Origin: an uncultured Geobacteraceae bacterium
GTDB lineage: Bacteria > Desulfobacterota > Desulfuromonadia > Geobacterales > Pseudopelobacteraceae
Length of the DNA stretch: 39,157 nucleotides
Direction of reading: 5' to 3'
NCBI GenBank assembly: GCA_903876875.1
Contig: CAIRBT010000137.1
Location: 1 to 39,157 of the forward strand
Shown here: piece by piece, positions 32,861 through 39,157 of the stretch
How positions within the stretch are numbered: position 1 is the stretch's first letter
How the letters are laid out: the number at the start of each line of letters is the position of its first letter
Program-made: the position numbers and the translations under genes
The notes under the pieces: generated by a model
Seen by the model: only the letters and a program-made list of their open reading frames with translations
What the model was told of the DNA's origin: nothing
The model's database searches: none

Positions 32861-34210
32861 GTGAGTATTCCCCCCGTACCGGTCTCCGCCCGTCGGAGGC
32901 CGGTTTCCATTCGTCGTAATGTCCTGCGTCTCTCCCTGCCGGTTCTGCTTTCATCCCTGTTTCAACGGTTGGTATCCATCGTCGATGTCTTTATGACCGG
33001 CAGTCTGGGGGCTTCAGCCATTGCCGCCACCGGTCTGGGACAATTGCTGATGGTTACCACCATGACGGTATTCTGGGGGCTGTCCACCGGAGCCACCGTG
33101 GTCATTTCCCATCTCTGGGGGGGAGGACGGCGGGAAGAGGCCGGCCGTGCCGCCTTTGTCACCTGTCTGGCCGGGCTTGTCATGACATCGCTCTGCTCGT
33201 TGGCCGGTTATTGCTGGGGAGGGGAGATTGCCCGTATGATGGGGGTGGATCCCGGGGTGCAGGTGCTGGCCGCCGAATATATCCGGCTGGTATTTCTCTG
33301 GATGATCTGGACCACCGGGCTGAATGTGCTTTCCGCCATCATGCACGGTACCGGCGATACCCGCACCCCCATGGAAGCGATTATTCTGGTGAACATCCTC
33401 CATGTACTGCTGGCCTGGCCGCTGATTTACGGACGGTGGGGGCTCCCCCCCCTGGGGGTCAAGGGAGCCGCCATTGCCATCAACAGTTCCGAATGTGTCG
33501 GGTTTATCTACCTGCTCTTCCATGGGGTGCGCAAGGGGATCTTTCGTGTAACTTTCCCCGATCTGCCGCTCTTCGGAAAAATCTGGCAGGTCGGCTGGCC
33601 GGTGGCTTTGGAGCGGATTGCCCAGCAGAGCGGTCAACTGTTTTACTCCAGCTTCATCATCGCCTATGGAACCACCGCCTATGCGGCGCATCAGATCGGT
33701 CTCTCCATAGAATCACTCTCCTTCATGCCGGGAGCCGGCATGGGAATCGCCGCAGCCACCCTCATGGGGCAGGCGTTGGGTGCCCGTAAATACCGCCGGG
33801 CCAGAATCAGTCATATCGAGGCACTGCGACTGGCCGTCGGTGTCATGTCGGTCATGGCGGTAATCTTCTTTACGATCCCCCATCTGTTAATCGGGTTGTT
33901 CAGCAGTGATCCGGCGGTAATTGCCCAGGGGAGTGTCTTTCTGAAGCTGGTGGCCTTTGCCCAGGTGCCACTGGCAATCTCCTTTGTTTATGCCGGCAGT
34001 TTGCGGGGTACCGGCGATACCTTCTACGTCTTTATCGTGACGCTGGTTGCCATGTGGGGGATCAGGGTCGCCTTCTCCTGGATGGCGTCAAGCTGGTTCC
34101 ACCTCTCCCTGTACGCCGTGTGGGGAGTTTTTCTGATTGACTGGTATTTCCGGGGGGTGGCCTTTGCCTGGCGCTATCACCGGCGTGACCTGCATGGGAC
34201 GGTACTGTAG
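32861..34210 (+). CDS. MATE family multidrug/toxin efflux protein
   Basis: 449 residues, about 12 membrane segments. The two-repeat MATE fold is visible: VLRLSLPVLLSSLFQRLVSIVDVFMTGSLGASAIAATGLG at the start, and in the second half GWPVALERIAQQSGQLFYSS and AGMGIAAATLMGQALGARKYRRA. The family exports cationic drugs using a Na+ or H+ gradient, but the substrate cannot be told here. The start is a GTG at 32861, 5 bases after flgL, without a good ribosome site, so it is likely coupled to flgL translation. The gene ends 13 bases before the convergent helicase gene, with no terminator seen. Confidence 0.9.
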   Translation: MSIPPVPVSARRRPVSIRRNVLRLSLPVLLSSLFQRLVSIVDVFMTGSLGASAIAATGLGQLLMVTTMTVFWGLSTGATVVISHLWGGGRREEAGRAAFVTCLAGLVMTSLCSLAGYCWGGEIARMMGVDPGVQVLAAEYIRLVFLWMIWTTGLNVLSAIMHGTGDTRTPMEAIILVNILHVLLAWPLIYGRWGLPPLGVKGAAIAINSSECVGFIYLLFHGVRKGIFRVTFPDLPLFGKIWQVGWPVALERIAQQSGQLFYSSFIIAYGTTAYAAHQIGLSIESLSFMPGAGMGIAAATLMGQALGARKYRRARISHIEALRLAVGVMSVMAVIFFTIPHLLIGLFSSDPAVIAQGSVFLKLVAFAQVPLAISFVYAGSLRGTGDTFYVFIVTLVAMWGIRVAFSWMASSWFHLSLYAVWGVFLIDWYFRGVAFAWRYHRRDLHGTVL

Positions 34211-34223
34211 CGGGATGCTTGTG

Positions 34224-36491
34224 TCACGCCCGTTCGAGGCCGGCAAACCGGAGCAGCAGTTTTTTGGGGCCGACGGAGCCAAACCAGACAATGACTTTTT
34301 GCCCATCTCCTTCCCCTTCAATCTTTCTAATGGTACCGAGACCGAATTTGCCGTGCCGCACCTTCATGCCCAAAACTACCCCGTCATGCTCTTCGCACGG
34401 TTCGGGGATCAATTCGATGTCATTGTCAAAGGTGGCAACGGAGGCAAGATTGTGGGCTGGAGCCCCCTCTCCCCCCCGTGACCGGGTGTAGGCCGCTGGC
34501 CGGGGAGGAGTCTCTTTTCGGACAGTGGTCGAGTCGCCGCCGTACCTGCCGGTGAAGGGAGCATTCTGTGCGATACTTTCGGAGAGCAGTTCCCGGGGGA
34601 TGTCCTGCAAAAAGCGTGATGGCGGATTGAACTGTTCCTGCCCAAACAGGTAGCGGCGGCGGGCGTTGAGCAGATAGAGCCGTTCCCGTGCCCGGGTCAT
34701 GCCAACGTAACAGAGGCGGCGTTCCTCTTCCATGCCATCCAGGTCGTCGAGGGAACGGCCATGGGGGAACAGTTTTTCTTCCATGCCGATCATGAAAACC
34801 GCCTTAAACTCCAGTCCCTTGGCGGCATGCAGGGTCATCAGGGTGACGGACGGTTGCCCCGCTTCCCCCTGTTCAAGATCCGACACCAGCGATACCTGCT
34901 CAAGGAATTCGGAAAGCCCCGACTCCGGATTTTTTTCGCTGAACTCGTCGATTGCCGCCAACAGCTGCTCCAGGTTTTCCAGCCGTTCAGCGTCATCCTC
35001 ATCTCGACTGTTTTTTAAGCGTTCCAGATAACCGCTCTCCTCCATGACCGACCGGGCAAGGTCGGCGAGGCTGCTGGCAGCGGCCGCCTCCCTGAACCGC
35101 TCCAGCAGGGCGATAAATGTGGCAACCTTGCTGCGGGCAGCGGCGGCCAGCAGGCCGTCACCGGTTGCCTCCTGCAGGGCATCGCAGAAGCGCCCCCCCT
35201 GGCGGGCGGCGTGGAGGGAAATCTTGTCGATGGTCGTAGTGCCGATACCCCGTGCCGGAACGTTGATGATCCGCTTCAGGGACACCTCATCGGCCGGATT
35301 GTCAAGCACCCGCAGGTAGGCGAGAATGTCCTTGACCTCCATACGTGAGTAAAAACGGACGCCCCCGACAATATGGTAGGGGATGGCACTGCCGACCAGA
35401 GCCTCCTCGATGAGGCGGGACTGGGCGTTGGTGCGGTAGAAGACGGCCATCTCATTCAAGGGGATGCTCCCGCTGCGGAGACGGGCTATTTCCCGGCTGA
35501 CGAAACGGGCTTCCTCCCGATCCGACTCCACCCGTTCATAGCAGATCGGCTCGCCCGGTGGGTTCTCCGTCCAGAGCGTTTTTCCCTTTCTGCCGAAATT
35601 CTGCTGTACCACGGCACCGGCGGCGGCCAGGATGATGGCACTGGAACGGTAATTCTGCTCCAGACGGATGATGACCACGCCGGGGAAATCCTTCTCAAAC
35701 TCTAAAATATTGCGAATGTCGGCACCACGCCAGGAGTAGATGGACTGGTCGTCATCCCCCACCACGCAGAGATTTCTCCGGTCCCCCGCCAGTAGTCTGA
35801 TTAACCGGTATTGAACCGGGTTGGTATCTTGATATTCGTCCACCAGCAGCCAGCGGAACCGCTCCTGGTAATAACTGAGAACCTCGGGTATCCGGGTCAG
35901 GAGCCGTACGGTCTGGAGCAGCATGTCCCCAAAATCAAGGGCATTACACTTTTTGAGCCGCTCCTGGTAGGCTCCGTAGATGCTGATTACCGTGCGGGTA
36001 TAGACATCGCGGGGGGGGGGAGGGGTGATATCTTCCGGAAAAAGCCCCCGGTTCTTGAAGTCATCGATCTTTCCCGACACCGCCTTAACCGCAAAACGTT
36101 TTTCATCAAGGTCCATTTCGGCAATGACATCTTTCAGTAGTCGCTCACTGTCCCGGTCATCATAAATGGCAAAGGAGGGGAGAAAGCCCAGATGGTGGAT
36201 GTCACGGCGAAGAATACGGCCGCAGGCGGCGTGGAAGGTCGCAATCAGCGGCAATTCTCCCCCTTTGAGCATTTTCCCGACCCGTTCTGCCATTTCCCGT
36301 GCCGCCTTGTTGGTGAAGGTCACGGCCATAATGTTCCAGGGGTTGACGTCCCGCTCCCGGATCAGGTAGGCGATCCGGTTGGTGATGACGCGGGTTTTTC
36401 CCGACCCGGCACCGGCCAGAATCAGAATCGGTCCCTCGCCATGGAGAACGGCGTCCCGCTGGGGGGTGTTAAGGTTTTTCAACAGTTCCAT
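34224..36491 (-). CDS. ATP-dependent 3'-5' DNA helicase, UvrD/PcrA family
   Basis: 755 residues from the ATG at 36491, chosen because AGGAG lies nine bases upstream and the protein then begins MELLKNLNTPQRDAV like other PcrA/UvrD proteins. The frame is open 19 codons further upstream, overlapping the hydrolase gene. Motifs: Q-motif LNTPQRDAV, Walker A GAGSGKT, motif II DEYQDTNPVQ, motif III GDDDQSIYSWRGAD, motif IV YRSS, TLHAAKGLEFKAVF (V), and VGMTRARERLYL (VI). The Tudor-like C-terminal domain (MKVRHGKFGLGTI) is typical of PcrA. It unwinds DNA in excision repair and clears RecA filaments. All motifs are intact. Confidence 0.94.
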   Translation of the reverse strand: MELLKNLNTPQRDAVLHGEGPILILAGAGSGKTRVITNRIAYLIRERDVNPWNIMAVTFTNKAAREMAERVGKMLKGGELPLIATFHAACGRILRRDIHHLGFLPSFAIYDDRDSERLLKDVIAEMDLDEKRFAVKAVSGKIDDFKNRGLFPEDITPPPPRDVYTRTVISIYGAYQERLKKCNALDFGDMLLQTVRLLTRIPEVLSYYQERFRWLLVDEYQDTNPVQYRLIRLLAGDRRNLCVVGDDDQSIYSWRGADIRNILEFEKDFPGVVIIRLEQNYRSSAIILAAAGAVVQQNFGRKGKTLWTENPPGEPICYERVESDREEARFVSREIARLRSGSIPLNEMAVFYRTNAQSRLIEEALVGSAIPYHIVGGVRFYSRMEVKDILAYLRVLDNPADEVSLKRIINVPARGIGTTTIDKISLHAARQGGRFCDALQEATGDGLLAAAARSKVATFIALLERFREAAAASSLADLARSVMEESGYLERLKNSRDEDDAERLENLEQLLAAIDEFSEKNPESGLSEFLEQVSLVSDLEQGEAGQPSVTLMTLHAAKGLEFKAVFMIGMEEKLFPHGRSLDDLDGMEEERRLCYVGMTRARERLYLLNARRRYLFGQEQFNPPSRFLQDIPRELLSESIAQNAPFTGRYGGDSTTVRKETPPRPAAYTRSRGGEGAPAHNLASVATFDNDIELIPEPCEEHDGVVLGMKVRHGKFGLGTIRKIEGEGDGQKVIVWFGSVGPKKLLLRFAGLERA

Positions 36492-36510
36492 AGCTGGTGC
36501 TCCTGGTCGT

Positions 36511-37479
36511 TTACCAACGGTCGGTTGCGTTGGGGAGGGGAGAGTCATGATTCGTTATCCAGGCAGCGATATCTGCCAAGGGTTTGTCGGCGTGCAGATC
36601 CCTGAGCAGCAGGTGATAGCCGTTTTCATAGAAAGCTCTGCGGGTAGTCGCCGGCATCGAGTTGAGCATTTTCAGGGTCGGTTCTTTGGGGATTACCTGG
36701 TCATGTCTGCCGTAGAGAACCAGCACGGAGCCCGGAATCTGGCTCGCCTGCGCCAGTGCCCGATCCATCAGGTTAGTGACACCGTAGAGGGTGTCAACAC
36801 GGGTGCCTTTGATGACAAGGGGGTCATTACGGAAGGCTCTCAGCATGTCGCTGTTGTCGGAAGGGGCAATACGGAGCCCCTTGCCGGTCAGTTTTAGGGA
36901 GGGAACGGTGTGTGAAGCCACCGCCAACAGCCACCGTTGATACCAGGGCATGGCTTCCCTTGCCCAGACGGCGGGTGCCGAAAGGATTACCCCATCCACG
37001 TCGGGCCTGTTGCTGCTGGACATGGCGACAATGGCAATGGCCCCCCCCATACTTTCGCCCACGATATAGAGTGGTACGCCGGGGTGCCGTTTCCGGAGTT
37101 CCCGACTGAATATCGCCAGATCATCGGTGTAGGCAGTAATGCCGGGCCAGAGCCCCCGTCCCGGTGAACCGCCGAAGCCCCGTTGATCATAGGCATAACT
37201 GGCAATGCCGTACTTGGCCAGATAGGCGCCCGCCCCGGCGAAAAAATTGCCGTAATCGTTAAAACCGTGAAGGGCGATGATGATAGCCCGGGGGGGCTCT
37301 TGCGGCCACCAGTAGCGGAGCGGTAATGGTGCCCCATCGGCGGTGATAAAATGATCCTGTTCAATGCGAGCCGTGGTAACCGGACTGCCGGGGGCGTTCA
37401 CCAGTGGTGTGCAGCCGGTCATCAGCCAGAGGGGAGCCGTCGCACAGCAGAGGGTAAGGTATTTTTTCCAGGAAAGCAT
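36511..37479 (-). CDS. Lipoprotein alpha/beta hydrolase (monoacylglycerol lipase-like)
   Basis: 322 residues. The signal MLSWKKYLTLCCATAPLWLMTGC ends in lipidation Cys23. The alpha/beta-hydrolase fold carries HGFNDYGNFF (oxyanion region), YDQRGFGGSPG, nucleophile GESMGG with Ser143, acid GRHDQ with Asp260, and base GYHLLL with His289. This pattern is that of serine aminopeptidase S33/monoacylglycerol lipase-like (YtpA/PldB type) enzymes that cleave monoglycerides or lysophospholipids. It would sit in the outer membrane or periplasm. Its 3' end is 19 bases upstream of the helicase start on the same strand. Substrate unknown. Confidence 0.9.
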   Translation of the reverse strand: MLSWKKYLTLCCATAPLWLMTGCTPLVNAPGSPVTTARIEQDHFITADGAPLPLRYWWPQEPPRAIIIALHGFNDYGNFFAGAGAYLAKYGIASYAYDQRGFGGSPGRGLWPGITAYTDDLAIFSRELRKRHPGVPLYIVGESMGGAIAIVAMSSSNRPDVDGVILSAPAVWAREAMPWYQRWLLAVASHTVPSLKLTGKGLRIAPSDNSDMLRAFRNDPLVIKGTRVDTLYGVTNLMDRALAQASQIPGSVLVLYGRHDQVIPKEPTLKMLNSMPATTRRAFYENGYHLLLRDLHADKPLADIAAWITNHDSPLPNATDRW

Positions 37480-37635
37480 GGATCGATCCGTTCGTGGTTG
37501 GTTTCATACATAACGGCAGTGGTTTGGCGGCAGCCGCAGGTGATCGGTCATCATACCTGCGCGGAAAAAATATCGCCATTACTTTCCGCTGTTTTTTTGC
37601 CGGTAAGCGGATGGATTGATCCGGTGAACGGGTAG

Positions 37636-37659
37636 TGTCAACAGTACAGCGCGTTGACA
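37636..37659. repeat. Inverted repeat TGTCAAC-N10-GTTGACA
   Basis: Seven-base arms flank a ten-base spacer, 157 bases upstream of the hydrolase start. It may be an operator. It shares TGTCAA/TTGACA arms with the hairpin at 6203-6236 and the long repeat at 37732-37772. The remaining part of the 277-base gap holds no gene. Confidence 0.35.
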
Positions 37660-37731
37660 GAAGAGTGATAAGCTTTTTTTCAGGTTATGGTGAATACCTA
37701 TAAAGCCCTGTCTGGAACTTCTTTGCACCCT

Positions 37732-37772
37732 GTCAATACAATTTTAACGTGTGAAGTTAACATTGTATTGAC
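37732..37772. repeat. 41-base inverted repeat overlapping the 3' end of the GyrI-like gene
   Basis: GTCAATACAAT and ATTGTATTGAC form a perfect 11-base outer stem; after one mismatch TTAAC and GTTAA add five pairs, leaving a 7-base loop. It covers the stop codon and the last residues (SIQC) of the GyrI-like gene. AT-rich, with no U-tract, so not a classical terminator. Confidence 0.6.
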
Positions 37773-38377
37773 GTCGGCTGTCTGATGACTATTTTCCACT
37801 TCTCCGGTGCTGTGCGCCGCATATCGCTCAGATAAATTTCATGGTGCTTCCCGGTCAGCTGGCCACCATTGTCCGCTATGAAGCGATGCACCTTCTGAAT
37901 AGTCGGTCCCTCTTCTGAAAAGTGGCCGATGTGCATGGTTTGTGCCGCCGTTCCTTCCGTGAAAGTTTCAAACCTGACCAATGGTAAGGAAACTGGTCTT
38001 TTCTTGAGTGCCACTTCCTGTATGGCGTTACTCACCATTTCCGGTGTGATGAATGCCGGTTGCATAATCATGACGGTCCATTTCCAGGCATCCTTGTTGC
38101 CGGTCGTGAATGCAGACATATCATCGGCCCACCAGAGTGCTTCGAGGGGGAGTACCCCGTAGTCAATGGCCAACGGGCCTTTTTTGACCATGAACTTCAG
38201 CGTATAGGCAACCGGGTAGAGTGCTTCAATGGCATCCGTAAATGATTTTGACGTGTTTGGATCACCTTGGCCGTCCACCATGAGAAAGTTCATTGGTGGA
38301 ACATCGATAAAATCGACCTTTTTGGCAGTGGGGGAATAGAGTTGCTTCAGCTGTTTTTGGTAATTTATTTTCTCCAT
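37757..38377 (-). CDS. GyrI-like small-molecule-binding domain protein
   Basis: 206 residues. It resembles the stand-alone GyrI-like/SOUL-type ligand-binding fold: KKVDFIDVPPMNFLMVDGQGDPNTSKSFTDAIEALYPVAYTLKF, followed by PLEALWWADD and the second repeat VRFETFTEGTAAQTMHIGHFSEEGPTIQKVHRFI. No helix-turn-helix is attached, so it is not itself a complete regulator; some related proteins hydrolyse or sequester small compounds. AAGGA precedes the start. A MITE-like element lies 38 bases upstream and a 41-base inverted repeat covers its stop codon, so both ends of the gene have been altered by repeats. Confidence 0.85.
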   Translation of the reverse strand: MEKINYQKQLKQLYSPTAKKVDFIDVPPMNFLMVDGQGDPNTSKSFTDAIEALYPVAYTLKFMVKKGPLAIDYGVLPLEALWWADDMSAFTTGNKDAWKWTVMIMQPAFITPEMVSNAIQEVALKKRPVSLPLVRFETFTEGTAAQTMHIGHFSEEGPTIQKVHRFIADNGGQLTGKHHEIYLSDMRRTAPEKWKIVIRQPTSIQC

Positions 38378-38414
38378 GGGGAATCCTTTCGTGGGCGTTG
38401 TGTTATTTGTCTAA

Positions 38415-38582
38415 CTAGGAGTCTGTCGGACTTAGGGAATCGTCGCGAAAATTCGGCTGGGCGAGAGCAGATTTCGACGATTATGAAGGTCAATAGTCGT
38501 TCTATTGACCGAAAAAGCGGTGAAATATGATCCGTTCAGACGGATTTGCAGCAGATTCCTCCTAAGTCCGACAGGCTCCTAG
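38415..38582. mobile_element. MITE-like non-autonomous element with terminal inverted repeats
   Basis: About 168 bases bounded by CTAG. The left end GAGTCTGTCGGACTTAGG is inversely repeated at the right end with one mismatch (C for T), so the terminal repeats are 22 bases including the CTAG. CTAG could be a target duplication. Inside are two hairpins: GGTCAATAG/CTATTGACC at 38488-38510, and ATCCGT/ACGGAT at about 38530-38545. No transposase is encoded. It is probably moved by an IS with the same ends elsewhere in the genome. Confidence 0.75.
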
Positions 38583-38708
38583 CATATATTGTTTGATACA
38601 TAAAGTAATAATGAATGGTCGATGGTAAAATGCCATCAACATACGTGGTGCTGCAATCTATTCGGCCTTTCCGGTCGAAATCGTAAATCATAATGCGGAA
38701 TTTCACGC

Positions 38709-38738
38709 CGTCGGGGCGTATGGCCATACGCCCCGACG
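38709..38738. repeat. REP-like palindrome, copy 2 (perfect, 30 bases)
   Basis: Left half CGTCGGGGCGTATGG is the exact reverse complement of the right half CCATACGCCCCGACG. It matches the copy at 20028-20057 except for a few compensated and one uncompensated changes. No RAYT transposase is in the window. Confidence 0.7.
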
Positions 38739-38748
38739 CACATTTGGA

Positions 38749-38805
38749 ATTGCCCGGATGGGCAATCGGCTATAAACCGGGATTTACCCTTCACCCGGAG
38801 GGTGA
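38749..38805 (+). other. Cluster of small hairpins with GGA loops, possible sRNA or CsrA-type sites
   Basis: ATTGCCC-GGAT-GGGCAAT (38749-38766) and TCACCC-GGA-GGGTGA (38791-38805) each present GGA in the loop, the feature recognised by CsrA/RsmA. Shorter pairings lie between them. No promoter or clear terminator was identified, so this may be intergenic debris. This belongs to the 714-base gap (38378-39091), in which no other gene was found before gltB. Confidence 0.3.
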
Positions 38806-38849
38806 TTTCCCCCCCGCAACAATTTTTTAATCACATTTCAAAACTTCTT

Positions 38850-38874
38850 GTACATAAAGTACTCATCAGTGTAC
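38850..38874. promoter_or_regulatory. Candidate enhancer for the gltB sigma-54 promoter
   Basis: GTAC occurs three times, at 38850, 38859 and 38871, in a short AT-rich tract about 130-155 bases upstream of the promoter, where activator sites of sigma-54 promoters usually lie. The symmetry is suggestive only. Confidence 0.25.
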
Positions 38875-38992
38875 TATGGCAACACATAAATGACGGGCAG
38901 GGGAGGGGATGTCGGTGGGTTTGCCTGTGAGGGCTTTGCTAACTAGCTAAATTTTCACTTGTCACCACGGTTTTTCGTTTTTTGCGCAACTA

Positions 38993-39009
38993 TGGCACAC
39001 TCCCTGCTA
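38993..39009 (+). promoter_or_regulatory. Sigma-54 promoter of gltB
   Basis: TGGCACACTCCCTGCTA matches the -24/-12 consensus: TGGCAC complete, GG at 38994-38995 and GC at 39006-39007 with exactly ten bases between, and one mismatch (C for T) before TGC. The predicted start is near 39019, giving a leader of about 73 bases. Confidence 0.8.
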
Positions 39010-39021
39010 GCAAAACTGTCC

Positions 39022-39059
39022 ACGTCCATTCCGATGGGTGTCAGGAGTACCGACTCCTG
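39022..39059 (+). promoter_or_regulatory. Two abutting hairpins in the gltB leader
   Basis: Hairpin 1 (39022-39041) pairs ACGTCCAT with ATGGGTGT (two wobbles) around TCCG. Hairpin 2 (39042-39059) pairs CAGGAGT with ACTCCTG around ACCG. They directly abut and fill most of the predicted leader. No terminator follows. The architecture recalls dual-hairpin targets of RNA-binding antiterminators, without matching the known loop rule. Confidence 0.5.
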
Positions 39060-39091
39060 GTCTACGAAATACATTGATAAAGGTTATTTCC

Positions 39092-39157
39092 ATGAAAAAG
39101 AACCGGGCACCAGTAAAACAGGGACTGTACGATCCTCAATTTGAGCATGACGCCTGC
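39092..39157 (+). CDS. gltB: Glutamate synthase large subunit, N-terminus only (runs off the window)
   Basis: The first 22 codons: MKKNRAPVKQ then GLYDPQFEHDAC. This is the distinctive start of the glutamate synthase large chain, where a short propeptide precedes the Ntn-type glutaminase domain; the Cys encoded by the very last codon of the window is expected to be the nucleophile (the family continues CGVGF). The enzyme makes glutamate from glutamine and 2-oxoglutarate in ammonia assimilation. AAGG lies eight bases before the ATG. A sigma-54 promoter and two leader hairpins point to nitrogen-responsive control. Only the N-terminus is seen, so domain order cannot be checked. Confidence 0.88.
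   Translation, partial: MKKNRAPVKQGLYDPQFEHDAC

Noticed and set aside
39022-39059. Calling the gltB hairpins a canonical ANTAR target
   Set aside because: The loops are TCCG and ACCG, not hexaloops with A at 1 and G at 4, and no terminator overlaps the second hairpin.
38959-39144. Open frame running over the gltB start in another frame
   Set aside because: It contains the sigma-54 promoter and both leader hairpins and lacks a ribosome site; the gltB frame is clearly recognised.

Overview
The window reads as a chromosomal stretch from a flagellated Desulfuromonadia bacterium of the Geobacter/Trichlorobacter/Pelobacter type. This is inferred from gene content only. The flagellar block runs flhA-flhF-flhG-fliA-flgF-flgG-flgA-flgH-flgI-flgJ-flgN-flgK-flgL and is preceded by a sigma-54 promoter. 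The window also has a beta-hydroxyacid dehydrogenase of the Geobacter gamma-hydroxybutyrate/glyoxylate reductase type, a cache-domain hybrid kinase, and a gltB gene with a sigma-54 promoter. Almost all of it is ordinary, densely packed core genome. No phage, CRISPR array, tRNA or rRNA was seen.

Layout. (1) 4-6131, minus strand: a DUF4403 lipoprotein, a very large hybrid histidine kinase (cache, HisKA, HATPase, two receivers, HPt), a UDP-glucuronate 4-epimerase-like enzyme, and a small secreted Ala/Lys-rich protein whose upstream region carries a perfect 20-base palindrome. (2) 6301-8526: small conserved proteins, including an RRM RNA-binding protein translationally coupled to a PaaI-type thioesterase, and a zinc-ribbon protein. 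(3) 8655-14136, plus strand: the hydroxyacid dehydrogenase, a decayed vapBC toxin-antitoxin locus, an overlapping N-acyl-D-amino-acid deacylase / permease / recO set, and an Hsp20 chaperone. (4) 14274-19985: a chemoreceptor, then assimilatory sulfur genes (siroheme sulfite/nitrite reductase, cysD, cysN). (5) 20316-34210: the flagellar operon, with a MATE exporter attached at its end. (6) 34224-38377, minus strand: a PcrA/UvrD helicase, a lipoprotein alpha/beta hydrolase and a GyrI-like protein. (7) 38378-39157: a repeat-rich intergenic region with a MITE-like element, a REP-like palindrome and small GGA-loop hairpins, then the sigma-54 promoter, structured leader and first 22 codons of gltB.

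How the genes fit together. FlhF and FlhG set flagellar position and number, FlhA is the export gate, FliA is the late-class sigma factor, and the flg genes build the rod, P- and L-rings and hook-filament junction. No flgM (anti-FliA) is seen between flgJ and flgN. CysDN makes APS, and the siroheme enzyme probably reduces sulfite to sulfide; the APS/PAPS reductase step is not encoded here. CysN carries a C-terminal extension of about 128 residues where CysNC fusions carry APS kinase.

No wholly new multi-gene system is evident. The strongest leads are non-coding: the gltB sigma-54 promoter with two abutting hairpins, the MITE-like element beside the GyrI-like gene, the REP-like pair, a terminator-like hairpin in the sulfite-reductase leader, and the candidate enhancer pair upstream of flhA. 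The CysN extension and the vapBC scar are the main coding oddities.
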